NCBI GenBank assembly: GCA_016218815.1
Contig: JACRCX010000059.1
Location: 62,001-126,000, forward strand
Length of the DNA: 64,000 nt
Direction: 5' to 3'
Origin: Deltaproteobacteria bacterium
Lineage (GTDB): Bacteria; Myxococcota_A; Polyangia; DRWM01; JAAZOP01
Of the stretch, positions 14,340-23,377 are shown piece by piece. The translations under genes and the position numbers were made by a program. The notes under the pieces are model-generated. The model was not told where the DNA came from, ran no database searches, and saw only the letters and a program-made list of their open reading frames with translations. Each line of letters starts with the position of its first letter. The stretch's first letter is position 1.

Positions 14340-16085
14340 CTAATCCCTCCCCCCGTCGCCCACGTCCACGTTCGGCTCCTCCGTCCCCTCGGGCGCCTCG
14401 CGCGGCGGGTTGCAGGGATGGGCCACCGACACGTGCGTGCGGTCGGCCACGAGGGTGAGGTTCACCAGGACGATCGGCCGGCGCCCGACCGCCTCGTCGA
14501 AGAACCGCCGGGTCGCGCGCCGGCAGCGCTCGCGCAGCTCGTCCGGCTGCGAGCGCACCCCCTCCGGCGCGCCGTCGATCTCCTCGCGCAGGCGCCGCGA
14601 GGCCGCGGGCATCACGACCTCCAGGTCGTCCTCCGGCAGCACCCCGCAGCAGATCACCCGCGGGTCCGCCAGAAGGCGGAAGTCGCCGTCGAGCACGATG
14701 AACACGTTGACCAGGCCGCCGTCGGCCAGCGCGCGCCGCTGCCGCAGCACCTCGGGGTTCACCCCCGCCAGCCCGTCCCGGTGCACCCGCTCCACCGCCA
14801 CGCTCTCCCCGCGCGACATGCCGTCCTCGTCGATGATCGCGACCTGTCCGTCCTCGATCAGCATCGTCGCCGAGATCCCCATCTCCCGGGCCAGTCGCGC
14901 ATGGTCGAAGAGATGCTGGTACGTGCCGTGCACGGGGATGAAGAACCGCGGGCGCACGAGCTGGATCATCAGCTTCTGCTCCTCGCGGTGGGCATGTCCC
15001 GAGGCGTGGATGAGCGGACGGTTGCCGACGTGCACGACGCGGGCGCCGAGGCGCGCGAGGTTGTCGATCATCCGCGCGATGGCCATCTCGTTGCCGGGAA
15101 TGTGCCGGCTGGTCAGCACCACCAGGTCCCCCGGCTCGACACGCAGATGGCGATGCTCGCCCAGCGACAGGCGCGGCAGGCCGGACCGCGGCTCGCCCTG
15201 CGTGCCCGAGACGATCACCAGGAGCCGCTCGCGTGGCACCTCCCCCGAACGCTCCGGCGCCACCAGGCGCTCGGCCGGCAGGCGGAACAGCCCGAGCCCC
15301 GTGGCGGCGGCGATGTGGCGCCAGACCGACCGGCCGGCGAGCACGATGTTCCGCCCGTGCCGCTCGGCGCACTCCACCACCGTCTGCAGCCGCTGGACGT
15401 TGGACGAGAACGCCGCCACGAACACCCGTCCCTGCCCGGCCTCCTGGATCGCGCGGTCCAGCTCGTCCGCCACCGCCCGCTCCCCCCGCGTGATGCCCTC
15501 CAGGCCGATGTTCGTCGAGTCGGAGAGCAGCAGCGTGACGCCCGCCGCGCCGTACTCCGACAGGCGCTGCAGGTCGAAGTGGCGGCCGTCGGGTGGGTTG
15601 AGGTCGACCTTGAAGTCGCCGGTGTGCACCACGGTGCCGATCGAGGTGCGGATGGCCAGCGACACCGCGTCGGGGATGGAGTGCGTGACGCGGATCGGCT
15701 CGATCTCGAGCGATCCGGCGAAGAACGGCTCGCGCGGCTTGATCACGCGCAGGTCGGGCACGAAACCCAGCGAGTGCTCCGCCAGCCGCGCCCGCACCAG
15801 CTCCAGCGCGAACGCCGGGCCGTACACCGGCACCCTCGTCCGCGCCAGGAGGAAGGGGATCGCCCCGATGTGGTCCTCGTGCCCGTGCGTCAGGACCACC
15901 GCGCGTAGCCGCTGCCCCAGCCCCACGGCATAGGAGAAGTCGGCGTGCACCACGTCGATGCCGACCTCCTCCTCCGGGAACATGATGCCGCAGTCGATGA
16001 GGATGGCGTCGTCCCCGTCCTCCAGGACGAGCGCGTTCATCCCGACTTCGCCAAGGCCCCCCAGGGGCACCAAGCGTATCGCCAC
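14340..16085 (-). CDS. rnj: Ribonuclease J
   Basis: 581-aa metallo-beta-lactamase/beta-CASP nuclease, a 5-prime exonuclease and endonuclease in mRNA decay and rRNA maturation. The N-terminus has PLGGLGEVGMN, the two-metal motif THGHEDHIGA (66-75) and HTGDFKVD. The beta-CASP half includes SGTQGEP and the RNA-binding HASGHAHREE segment, followed by HGTYQHL. The C-terminal domain is complete. Start is GTG 16085, fixed by the family N-terminus; no clear ribosome site. A TTTGCG-type element plus an eight-C run lies about 50 nt upstream, and a heptamer array follows the stop. Confidence 0.95.
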   Translation of the reverse strand: MAIRLVPLGGLGEVGMNALVLEDGDDAILIDCGIMFPEEEVGIDVVHADFSYAVGLGQRLRAVVLTHGHEDHIGAIPFLLARTRVPVYGPAFALELVRARLAEHSLGFVPDLRVIKPREPFFAGSLEIEPIRVTHSIPDAVSLAIRTSIGTVVHTGDFKVDLNPPDGRHFDLQRLSEYGAAGVTLLLSDSTNIGLEGITRGERAVADELDRAIQEAGQGRVFVAAFSSNVQRLQTVVECAERHGRNIVLAGRSVWRHIAAATGLGLFRLPAERLVAPERSGEVPRERLLVIVSGTQGEPRSGLPRLSLGEHRHLRVEPGDLVVLTSRHIPGNEMAIARMIDNLARLGARVVHVGNRPLIHASGHAHREEQKLMIQLVRPRFFIPVHGTYQHLFDHARLAREMGISATMLIEDGQVAIIDEDGMSRGESVAVERVHRDGLAGVNPEVLRQRRALADGGLVNVFIVLDGDFRLLADPRVICCGVLPEDDLEVVMPAASRRLREEIDGAPEGVRSQPDELRERCRRATRRFFDEAVGRRPIVLVNLTLVADRTHVSVAHPCNPPREAPEGTEEPNVDVGDGGRD

Positions 16086-16132
16086 GACCCGAAACGATAG
16101 TCCCGTCCAGCCCGGCCGTCACGCGGAAAATG

Positions 16133-16180
16133 CCCCCCCCTTGCGCCCTTTGCCTCTTTGCGCCCCTTGCGTGAAATTCC
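16133..16180 (-). repeat. TTTGCG-type dispersed element with poly-C run, rnj leader
   Basis: Minus-strand reading: TTTCACGCAAGGGGCGCAAA then GAGGCAAAGGGCGCAAGG, followed by eight G (C at 16133-16140). It points to rnj. It lies between the divergent rnj and acyl-CoA ligase genes. Confidence 0.75.
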
Positions 16181-16255
16181 CGCTTCGTGCAGGATGCCCC
16201 TCCGGGCGGGGTCCGAGGGGGACCGCGCAGACCAACCAAGCGGTGGAGGTGCCAC

Positions 16256-18040
16256 GTGGCAACGAGCAATCCCTTCCACGTCGACGAGAGCAAGCCCTGG
16301 CTTCAGAAGGCGGCGGGTTGGCCCGACGAGGTCCCGCGGAACATGGAGTTCCCGGCCAAGACCCTGCGCCAGATGTACAAGGAGGCCGTCGCCCAGTACC
16401 CGGATCACAACGCGGCCTGGTTCCTCGGCGCCTTCATGACCTACCGCGAGCTGGACGACAAGATCGACCGCTTCGCCACTGCCCTGCACAAGCTCGGCGT
16501 CAAGAAGGGCGACGTCGTCTCCCTGCTCCTCCCCAACTCCTTCCAGTACATCGTCGCCTACTACGGCGCCGCCTCCATCGGCGCCATCCCCTCCGGCATC
16601 AACCCGACCTACAAGCCGATGGAGATCCTCCACCAGCTCAAGACCGTCAACGCCAAGACGCTCGTCGTGCTCGACGCGCTGTACGAGGGCCAGGTCGCCC
16701 CGATCCGCGACAAGTCCCCCGTGCGCACCGTCATCGCCACCAACATCGTGGACCTCGCCGGGCTCTCGCCGATCAAGAAGTTCCTCGGCAAGCTGTTGAA
16801 GAAGATCCCCACCGGCCCCGTCCCCGCCGACGCGCTCCAGCTCACCGACCTCTTGAAGACCGAGAAGAACGTCCCGGAGGTCGACATCAACCCCATGGAG
16901 GACGCGGCCACGTACATCATGACCGGCGGCACCACCGGCGTGCCCAAGGCCGCCGTGCTCACCCACTTCAACGTCGTCTCCAACGCCGCCCAGGCCCGCG
17001 CCTGGCTCTTCAAGGTCAAGGCCGGCGCCTGCTCCGTCGGCGTCCTCCCCCTGTTCCACTCCTTCGCCATGACCTGCGTCATGAACATCTCGTTCAGCTA
17101 CGGCGGCTGGATGATGCTCTTCCCCAAGCCCCCGCCCATGGGCGAGCTGCTCGACACGATCGTCAAGCTCGGCACCCCCGGCGCCACCTACTTCTGCGGC
17201 GCCGAAATCCTGTTCAAGAAGATCACCGACTACTTCGAGAGCCTCCCCGAGGCGGAACGGCCGAAAATCACCGGCAAGCTCGATCTCTGCGTCTCCGGCG
17301 CCGGACCGCTGCACCGCCCGGTGCAGGAGGCGTTCGAGCGCATCACCGGCGCGAAGCTCGTCGAGGGCTTCGGCCTCACCGAGACCTCGCCCGTCGTCTC
17401 CGGCGGCATCTTCTGGGGCGAGCGGCGGCTCGGCGTCATCGGCTACCCCTTCCCCGGCACCGACTGGCGCATCTACGACACCGAGACCGGCACCAAGCTG
17501 ATGGGCGTCGGCCCCGATCAGGCCGGCGAGCTGATCGTCGCGGGTCCACAGATCATGAAGGGCTACCTGAACCAGCCCGAGGAAACCAAGGACCACATCC
17601 GCGAGATCGACGGCAAGAAGTGGATGTTCACCGGCGACATCGGCTACTTCGACGAGCACGGCCTGGTCACGATCTGCGACCGCAAGAAGCAGCTCATCAA
17701 GTACAAGGGCTACTCGGTCTTCCCCAAGGAGGTCGAGGAGCTGGTCGGCGGGCACGAGGCGGCCAGCGAGGTCGCCGTCGCCGGCATCCCCGATCCGGAG
17801 ACCGGCGAGATCATCAAGGCCTGGGTCGTCCTGCGCCCCGAGTTCAAGGGCAAGATCACCCCCGAAGAGATGATCGCCTGGTGTCAGAAGAACCTCACCC
17901 ACTACAAGCAGCCCAAGCTGATCGAGTTCAAGGACGAGCTGCCCAAGACCATGGTCGGCAAGATCCTCCGCCGCGTCCTCCAGGAAGAGGACCCGCTCTG
18001 GCAGGAACGCACCAAGGCCTTGAAGGCGCAGAAGAAGTAG
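16256..18040 (+). CDS. AMP-dependent acyl-CoA synthetase/ligase (FadD-like)
   Basis: 594-aa member of the ANL superfamily; forms an acyl-adenylate and then acyl-CoA, most likely from fatty acids. Motifs: TGGTTGVPK (223-231), GFGLTETSP, TGDIGYFDE..GLVTICDR, KYKGYSVFPKEVEE and GKILRR with the C-terminal catalytic Lys. Start GTG 16256 is chosen for the GGAGGTG 5 nt upstream and the MATSNPFHVDESKPW beginning. The stop TAG is followed at once by a TTCTCGG-type heptamer array. Chain-length preference is not evident. Divergent from rnj. Confidence 0.9.
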   Translation: MATSNPFHVDESKPWLQKAAGWPDEVPRNMEFPAKTLRQMYKEAVAQYPDHNAAWFLGAFMTYRELDDKIDRFATALHKLGVKKGDVVSLLLPNSFQYIVAYYGAASIGAIPSGINPTYKPMEILHQLKTVNAKTLVVLDALYEGQVAPIRDKSPVRTVIATNIVDLAGLSPIKKFLGKLLKKIPTGPVPADALQLTDLLKTEKNVPEVDINPMEDAATYIMTGGTTGVPKAAVLTHFNVVSNAAQARAWLFKVKAGACSVGVLPLFHSFAMTCVMNISFSYGGWMMLFPKPPPMGELLDTIVKLGTPGATYFCGAEILFKKITDYFESLPEAERPKITGKLDLCVSGAGPLHRPVQEAFERITGAKLVEGFGLTETSPVVSGGIFWGERRLGVIGYPFPGTDWRIYDTETGTKLMGVGPDQAGELIVAGPQIMKGYLNQPEETKDHIREIDGKKWMFTGDIGYFDEHGLVTICDRKKQLIKYKGYSVFPKEVEELVGGHEAASEVAVAGIPDPETGEIIKAWVVLRPEFKGKITPEEMIAWCQKNLTHYKQPKLIEFKDELPKTMVGKILRRVLQEEDPLWQERTKALKAQKK

Positions 18041-18068
18041 TTCTCGGTTCTCAGTTTTCGGTTCTCAG
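18041..18068 (+). repeat. Heptamer array directly after the acyl-CoA ligase stop
   Basis: TAG (stop) is followed without a gap by four units TTCTCGG, TTCTCAG, TTTTCGG, TTCTCAG, then ATCCGGATCCGG. Sense-strand pyrimidine bias matches the arrays at 14287, 21715 and 23351. Confidence 0.85.
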
Positions 18069-18142
18069 ATCCGGATCCGGCCCGAACAAGCCGGGCCGGA
18101 GCCCGCCGGGAGGTCGCGCTACCGCTGCCCAACGGCGTTGAC

Positions 18143-18340
18143 CTACTCCGTTTCGTTCTGCACCACGATCTGGTCCACGAGTGGGTACTCGCCTTGCGTT
18201 CGGCCGACAGCGGTCCCAATGGCGCGCCAGTGGTGGCTGATGATCCCGTCGCCGTCGACGTCGCCGAATGCGTGGAGTTCGATACGATCCTCCGAGAGGG
18301 CGGCATGGCAGTACTGGTACGCGACCGGCTCGACGACGGC
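18143..18340 (-). pseudogene. Relic of a pilin-like protein C-terminus
   Basis: In 18041-18562 (no intact gene) the minus strand holds an open segment ending in TAG at 18143-18145. Its last 60 or so codons read AYQYCHAALSEDRI..., then FGDVDGDGIISHHW and end QNETE. This resembles the C-terminal ATGDLDGDG...NELE pattern of type IV pilin-like proteins of Myxococcota. The hydrophobic prepilin N-terminus is not found in any nearby frame, and the open frame upstream has no signal peptide, so I read it as a decayed fragment. A small independent protein is possible but less likely. Confidence 0.4.
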
Positions 18341-18562
18341 ACAGGGGTGTCCCGCGCGGCCACTTTCCGCTCGCGGGTTCCGCCGGACGCCGAGGTCTGA
18401 ACTCCACCCCGTTCGCCTCTCCCCGTCACCCTTGCCCGTACCCCCACGGGTGCTACCCTTTCCACCGTGGCGGCAAGACGGATCGGTGACTTGGCCGGAC
18501 ACGAAGCGGGGCTGGATCACCGACGCTCCGCTCGGCCGCCGGGTGTCGCCCTGAAAACCGGA

Positions 18563-19411
18563 ATGGCGATCCGGTTACGGACATTCGCGACGTTCGCGGT
18601 GCTCCTCGCTCCCGCCACGGCATGCGTCCCTTCGCCGCCACCGCCCGTCTACGACGTGCATCGCGCTGCGCTCGTGCCGCCGCCCCTTCCGCCGGCCTGG
18701 TCGGGCGCCTTGCGCGGCCCCTTCGGCGCGACCATCGCGGATTCCACCCTGCTCTATCTCGGCGTGCCGGAGAAGGTGGCGGACGACATCTCCTCGCTCC
18801 ACGTCGCCCGCACCGTGATCCAGACCGCGTTGCGCGGCCGGCCGTTGGAGTGGCTCGAGCTGCGCATCCCGTTCGAGACCGCCTTGGGCGCGGGGGCGAT
18901 CGCGACCAACGAGGCGGGTCTGGCCACGCCCGACGTCTCCTGGGGCGGCGGCGCCGGCGTGGGCCTGTACTTCGACATCCTGGATGTGGCGTACGTCGGC
19001 GTCGTCGCCGACCTGTTGTTCTACGAGATCGGCAGCCACAACCTCGCCGTCTGTCTGCGCAACTGCGGCGCCGATCAGGAGAACTACGATTCCCAGGTGC
19101 TCGCCGTCGGCATCCTGTCGCTCCTGGCCGGCTGGCACGACGAGCACTGGCGCGTGTTCGGAGGGCTCACCTTCCGCAACCACGTCACCAACCTGGGCCG
19201 TTCGGAGGAGGTCGCGTCGGGCGACTGGGAGCTTCAGGGCGAGCTGAACGGCGGGCCGCCGTACCTCACGCTCTCGGCCGGCTTCGACGTCGCTCCGCTC
19301 CCGTGGCTCAGCGTTTTCCTCGCCGTCCACCAGCCGATCGCGCTTGAAGACGTTCCGCTGACCTACGCGCCGATCATCAGCGGGGGACTCGATGTCTTCA
19401 TCCCTGACTAG
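18563..19411 (+). CDS. Putative exported lipoprotein / outer-membrane-associated protein
   Basis: 282 aa from ATG 18563; the open frame extends upstream without a better start. An N-terminal hydrophobic segment ends in ATAC before a Pro-rich stretch, so a lipoprotein signal is plausible though the lipobox is weak. The remainder alternates hydrophobic and Gly residues (GAGVGLYFDILDVAYVGVVADLLFYEIG, YLTLSAGFDVAP), a pattern like a small outer-membrane beta-barrel. No family recognised. It overlaps the next gene by 20 nt, implying co-translation with the Cys-rich protein. Confidence 0.6.
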   Translation: MAIRLRTFATFAVLLAPATACVPSPPPPVYDVHRAALVPPPLPPAWSGALRGPFGATIADSTLLYLGVPEKVADDISSLHVARTVIQTALRGRPLEWLELRIPFETALGAGAIATNEAGLATPDVSWGGGAGVGLYFDILDVAYVGVVADLLFYEIGSHNLAVCLRNCGADQENYDSQVLAVGILSLLAGWHDEHWRVFGGLTFRNHVTNLGRSEEVASGDWELQGELNGGPPYLTLSAGFDVAPLPWLSVFLAVHQPIALEDVPLTYAPIISGGLDVFIPD

Positions 19412-21059
19412 CCCAGCTCGACATCGGCGCCGCCGGCTGCTCCGCATCGTGCTCCTCGCATCGATCGTCCCGGCCTACCTCCGCTGCCATGCCGGCCCCC
19501 TCGACTGCGACTGCCTGGACTTCGGCTTCGGGTACTATGGCGACCCCTACTACTCCTGGGACGGCGATTACGTCGACGACGCGGAAGGAGAGGACGTCGG
19601 AACTGACGAATCGACCCACGACCGCGCTCGGGACGCCGAAACCGCCGCGGACGACGACGAGGCCGACCAAGACGGAGAAGATGCGCCCGAGGTCGACGAG
19701 CCGGACTGCACGCCGGCGTCGTGCCCCCCGGAGCCCGGCGACGGCTCGGTCGGCGCACCGTGCGACTCGGATCGGTCCTGCGCGGAGGGGCTGGAGTGCT
19801 GGAACGAGTGGACCGACATCTTCGAGGGCGAGTCGTACGTCTCGTGGGAAGGCGGTTACTGCGCGTCCAGCGAGTACGGTACCGCAGCCTGCGACCCGCT
19901 GGTGATCGGCTCCTGCCCAGAGGGCTCCCGGTGCATCTACCGGGGTCGGCACCCGACGTACGACCTGCCGGCCTACGGCTGCGTCGACGCCTGCTCCGCC
20001 GCATCCCCGACCGGCGAGGCGTGGCGCAACCACTGCGGCTGCCGCGAAGGGTATCGATGCTCGCTCGAGGAGGAATGGTGCGCGCCGGGGTGCTCCAACG
20101 ACCGCGAGTGCTGCGAGATCTGGCAGGACGGCCTGATCGGGGAGCCGGACGGGCGGCGGCAGGCCGGCGAGGTCGCATTGCGGCCGCCCTGGGAGTGCAC
20201 GGATGTCTGCGATCCGTGCACGCAGGCTTGTACGCTCGACGGGTGCCCGGGCGGCGACTGCCGGGTCGGCGATCCCTGCGTTCACGACTCCGATTGCCCG
20301 GCGGGCGGCAGGTGCCTCGACGAGTGGTACGACGACGTGGCGGGTGGGGTCTGTGTCCAGGACCGCTGCGAATGGGCCGGCCGCGAATGTCCCGCGGACG
20401 CCGGCTGCGGCGATTTGGCCGCCGTGCGACCTTCGCCCGCCCTGCGCGGCCCGACCACGTGTCTGGCCCCCTGCCGGCCCGGCACCGGTCCGGGCGACCC
20501 GGACTTCCCCTGCCGCGACCTCGGGGTCGGCGGCCTTCCCGACGAGGGCGATGGAGCGTGCTTCCCGGTCGAGCCGTCGTTCTGGACGGACGGAACGGAG
20601 GCGGAGGGGTTCTGCTGGTCCGGCAACTTCGCGGGAGGAGCGGCGGAACCGTTCAGCGCCTGCACGGCGGACGCCGACTGCGTCTCGCCCCTCGGCCTCG
20701 GAGTCTGTCTAGCGCTGGGCGGCGGCCCCGTCCGCTTCTGCAGCATGCGCTGCAACTCGGTCATGGCCCGGGCCGGCTCCTGCGACGCGGGCGGCGCCTG
20801 GCCCTCCGGCGCCGCCTGCTGGGACGGTGCCTGCGTCGCGGCGTGCGACTCCCCCGGCGCTCCCCTGGGTGCGAACGGCTGCCCGTCGGCCGATCTGGCC
20901 TGCCGTTCGTCCGCGACGCTCCCGGGACCCATCACCCCTGGCGACGGCGCCGGGTTGTGCCTGCCGGCCTGCCCTGACGACGCGTGGTGCGTGTGGCCGT
21001 GGGGCGCTCCCAGGACCGTCTGCTCGCCGGCGACCGGCCTCTGCGAACCGGCAGCGTGA
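19392..21059 (+). CDS. Secreted Cys-rich protein with acidic linker
   Basis: 555 aa. A basic N-region and hydrophobic stretch form a signal peptide ending near AYLRC, possibly a non-canonical lipobox. An Asp/Glu-rich linker follows (about 60-105). The rest is a series of Cys-rich modules (VGAPCDSDRSCAEGLEC, VGDPCVHDSDCPAGGRC, FSACTADADCVSPLGLGVC), spaced like the CxxDxDC-type modules common in Myxococcota surface proteins. No enzyme motif. The start ATG lies inside the preceding gene. Function unknown, probably surface display. Confidence 0.68.
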   Translation: MSSSLTSPARHRRRRLLRIVLLASIVPAYLRCHAGPLDCDCLDFGFGYYGDPYYSWDGDYVDDAEGEDVGTDESTHDRARDAETAADDDEADQDGEDAPEVDEPDCTPASCPPEPGDGSVGAPCDSDRSCAEGLECWNEWTDIFEGESYVSWEGGYCASSEYGTAACDPLVIGSCPEGSRCIYRGRHPTYDLPAYGCVDACSAASPTGEAWRNHCGCREGYRCSLEEEWCAPGCSNDRECCEIWQDGLIGEPDGRRQAGEVALRPPWECTDVCDPCTQACTLDGCPGGDCRVGDPCVHDSDCPAGGRCLDEWYDDVAGGVCVQDRCEWAGRECPADAGCGDLAAVRPSPALRGPTTCLAPCRPGTGPGDPDFPCRDLGVGGLPDEGDGACFPVEPSFWTDGTEAEGFCWSGNFAGGAAEPFSACTADADCVSPLGLGVCLALGGGPVRFCSMRCNSVMARAGSCDAGGAWPSGAACWDGACVAACDSPGAPLGANGCPSADLACRSSATLPGPITPGDGAGLCLPACPDDAWCVWPWGAPRTVCSPATGLCEPAA

Positions 21060-21299
21060 AGCCGGGCGCACTCCCCGGCGCCGCCGGTGACGGGCCGCCG
21101 ACACGGGCGTCGAAAGGCCAGACGCCGTCCGCTCGACGTCGACGCTGGGGGATGTTCTTGACACCATCCAGCACGCGCCTCACGCTTCCCATCGTGCGCG
21201 GAAACCCTCGCCGACCCCACGCTCGGCATCATCGTGCCCTGACCAACCCCACCTCCCCCCGCCCGCACGAATCGCAACGAACCGGGACGGTCGCGCGAC
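21060..21299. other. Gene-free stretch, nothing firm seen
   Basis: No open frame with coding character. A perfect TTGACA (21158-21163) lies upstream of the four-helix-bundle gene but has no recognisable -10 hexamer at 16-18 nt, so I do not call a promoter. Confidence 0.4.
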
Positions 21300-21734
21300 A
21301 TGGACGCCATGCAATCCTTCACCAAACTGCGGGTCTGGCAGGCGGCGTACCGCCTCACCATGGACATCTACCGCGTCACCCGGTCGTTCCCTCCGGAGGA
21401 ACGATACGGCCTCACCGCCCAGGTGTGCTCCTCCGCCGTCTCGGTCATGTCCAACATCGCCGAAGCGTCGGCGTCGCGCTGGCCGGCCGACTTCTCCCGC
21501 ATTCTCAACAACGCCGAGAAGGAAGCCGCCGAAACCCTCTCCCACCTCTTCGTCGCCCGCGGCCTCTCCTACCTTGATTCCCCCACGGCGCAGGACCTCA
21601 TCGCCCGCACCCTCCACATCCGCCGCATGCTCTACCGCCTGCAGGAGAAGGTGAAGGCCCACGTCGCTCACCGCGCTCGCCGCACGGCACCGCCTGAGCC
21701 CCGATCCCCGTCCGGTCCGAAAACTGAAAACTGA
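21300..21734 (+). CDS. Four-helix-bundle protein (23S rRNA intervening-sequence / TIGR02436 family)
   Basis: 144-aa small helical protein with the family opening KLRVWQAAYRLTMDIYRVT, then FPPEERYGLTAQVCSSAVSV and SNIAEAS. Family members are encoded by 23S rRNA intervening sequences or stand alone; a related protein, Avd, serves diversity-generating retroelements, but no reverse transcriptase or template repeat is seen here. The usual IAEG is IAEA in this copy. Met103 at 21309 is an alternative start. The last codons (PKTEN) and the stop come from the heptamer array shared with the convergent dacB. Confidence 0.85.
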   Translation: MDAMQSFTKLRVWQAAYRLTMDIYRVTRSFPPEERYGLTAQVCSSAVSVMSNIAEASASRWPADFSRILNNAEKEAAETLSHLFVARGLSYLDSPTAQDLIARTLHIRRMLYRLQEKVKAHVAHRARRTAPPEPRSPSGPKTEN

Positions 21735-21765
21735 AGACTGAAGACCGAAGACCGAAGACGAAGAA
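21715..21765 (-). repeat. Heptamer array directly after the dacB stop
   Basis: On the dacB sense strand: TAG, then TTCTTCG, TCTTCGG, TCTTCGG, TCTTCAG, TCTTCAG, TTTTCAG, TTTTCGG, then ACCGG. Seven units. Read on the plus strand it supplies the final codons of the four-helix-bundle gene. Confidence 0.9.
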
Positions 21766-23244
21766 CTACCTCAATTCGTCGGCCAACCGCCGCACGATCC
21801 CATCCTGGACCTCGCGCGCCACCCCCGTCCTCCCACACCCGTCGTTCACCAGCACGCTGAACGCATACCCCGCACGCCCGTCCGGGGAGAGCACGTAACC
21901 CGACAACGCCGACACCGCGGCGAGCGTCCCCGTCTTCGCCCGCACCAGCCCCTTCGTCGTCGCACCGCGTAGACGGTTGGCCAGCGTGCCGTCCCGCCCC
22001 GCCACCGCCAGCGCCGCCAGGAAGTCGGGACGGATGGAGGCGTCGAGGTACACGGCGCGCAACAAGGCCGCCAGCGTCCGCGGCGACACCTCGTCCGCCG
22101 TGAACAACCCCGAGCCGTTGCGCAGCACGAGCCCGTCCGCCGGCACCCCCCACTCCGCCAGCAGCTCGACGACCGCCTCGGCCCCCTTCTCCGCCGTGCC
22201 CGGCGCGCCCTTGCGCTCGGCGCCGACAATCCGCAGCGTCTGCTCGGCGTGGTAGTTGCTCGACTCCTTGCCCAGCTTCCACAGCCACGAACCCAACGGG
22301 TCGGAGACGTGCTTCGCCAGCGTCGCCGCACCCTCCGGCGCGCTTCCGCGCACGATGGACTCGCCGTCCACGGCGACCCCCGCCGATCGCAGCGCCTCGC
22401 GCAGCATCATCCCGGCGTAGGTGAGGGGGTCGTCGATGCGCCGGGGATACGAAGCCCACGCCGCGCCGACGCCGATGCGGCCCCAGACGCGCGCCGCGGT
22501 GCGCCCGTCCGCGCCCGCGGACGCGTACAGGGCGAGCGAGTTGCCGGCGCCCGCGTTGGTCAGCGCCTCGTTGTCCAAATCGAGAAACCCCTCCGGCCAC
22601 GCCCACACCCCCGCCGGCTCGCCGGCCGCCGCGCCGGGCCCGATCCACACCGCCACCGCGTCCGCATCAATGCCCGCCGCGCCCACCGGCGCCCGGAACT
22701 CGTTGTCCTCGTTCGGCTGCGAATCGAACGCGAAGGGCAGCGGCCCGTCGCCGAAGTACGAGTCGTCGATCGCGATCCCGCCCGTCACCCGCACGATGCC
22801 CTGTGCCCGCACGTCGCGCGCCAGCTGCCACAGATCGCCCGCGACCAGCGTCGGGTCGCCCCGACCCCGCAGCACGACGTCGCCCTGCACCGTGTCGCCC
22901 TCGACCGGGCCCAGCAAGCTGGTCGTGACCGTGAAGTCCGCCCCCAGGATTCCCAGTGCTGCCGCCATGACCAGCAGCTTGGCATTCGATGCCGGGTTCA
23001 GCGCCCGCTCCGCGTCCGTCTCGTAGACCGTGTCCCCGTTCGCCAGGTCGACCACCGTCACCCCGACCTTGACCTCGGCGCGCCCGGCCGCCCCCCAGTC
23101 CGCGTCCCGCACTGTCGCCCCCAGCTCGCCGTTCAGCCGGTCCCGCCCCGCCGCTTCGGCCTCGGCGTCTCCCTGCACCGGCGCCACCGTGACCACCGCC
23201 GCCGCCACGACGATGACGATTCCGGCCACCCACGCACGTCGCAT
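21766..23244 (-). CDS. dacB: D-alanyl-D-alanine carboxypeptidase/endopeptidase (PBP4 type, peptidase S13)
   Basis: 492-aa periplasmic penicillin-binding protein that trims or cleaves peptidoglycan cross-links. Start ATG 23244 (MRRAWVAG) has GGGGAGGTTTGGG upstream and gives a clear signal peptide. Active-site motifs: SxxK as SNAK (Ser86, Lys89), SxN as SSN (328-330) and KTG (437-439). The domain between motifs 1 and 2 is long, as in S13 enzymes. Stop TAG runs straight into a heptamer array. Convergent with the four-helix-bundle gene. Confidence 0.93.
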   Translation of the reverse strand: MRRAWVAGIVIVVAAAVVTVAPVQGDAEAEAAGRDRLNGELGATVRDADWGAAGRAEVKVGVTVVDLANGDTVYETDAERALNPASNAKLLVMAAALGILGADFTVTTSLLGPVEGDTVQGDVVLRGRGDPTLVAGDLWQLARDVRAQGIVRVTGGIAIDDSYFGDGPLPFAFDSQPNEDNEFRAPVGAAGIDADAVAVWIGPGAAAGEPAGVWAWPEGFLDLDNEALTNAGAGNSLALYASAGADGRTAARVWGRIGVGAAWASYPRRIDDPLTYAGMMLREALRSAGVAVDGESIVRGSAPEGAATLAKHVSDPLGSWLWKLGKESSNYHAEQTLRIVGAERKGAPGTAEKGAEAVVELLAEWGVPADGLVLRNGSGLFTADEVSPRTLAALLRAVYLDASIRPDFLAALAVAGRDGTLANRLRGATTKGLVRAKTGTLAAVSALSGYVLSPDGRAGYAFSVLVNDGCGRTGVAREVQDGIVRRLADELR

Positions 23245-23350
23245 CCCAAACCTCCCCACCCCCGGCCACGGGCTCATGGAGGAACACCCCCCAAGACGCG
23301 TTCATCTTGCCGCAGCCCCGCCCGAGGATCGACTTCCCGCCCTTCCGGTC

Positions 23351-23377
23351 TGAAAACCGAAAACCGAAAACCGAGAA
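23351..23377 (-). repeat. Heptamer array directly after the protease stop
   Basis: Sense strand of the protease gene: TAG, then TTCTCGG, TTTTCGG, TTTTCGG, TTTTCAG, then ACCGGAAGG. Four units with no gap after the stop codon, and the same ACCGGA exit as the dacB array. Confidence 0.9.

Noticed and set aside
21158..21190. Sigma-70 promoter upstream of the four-helix-bundle gene
   Set aside because: TTGACA is perfect but nothing resembling TATAAT follows at 16-18 nt.
21300..21734. Diversity-generating retroelement (Avd-like gene)
   Set aside because: No reverse transcriptase, template repeat or variable repeat is seen; the protein fits the stand-alone IVS-type family.
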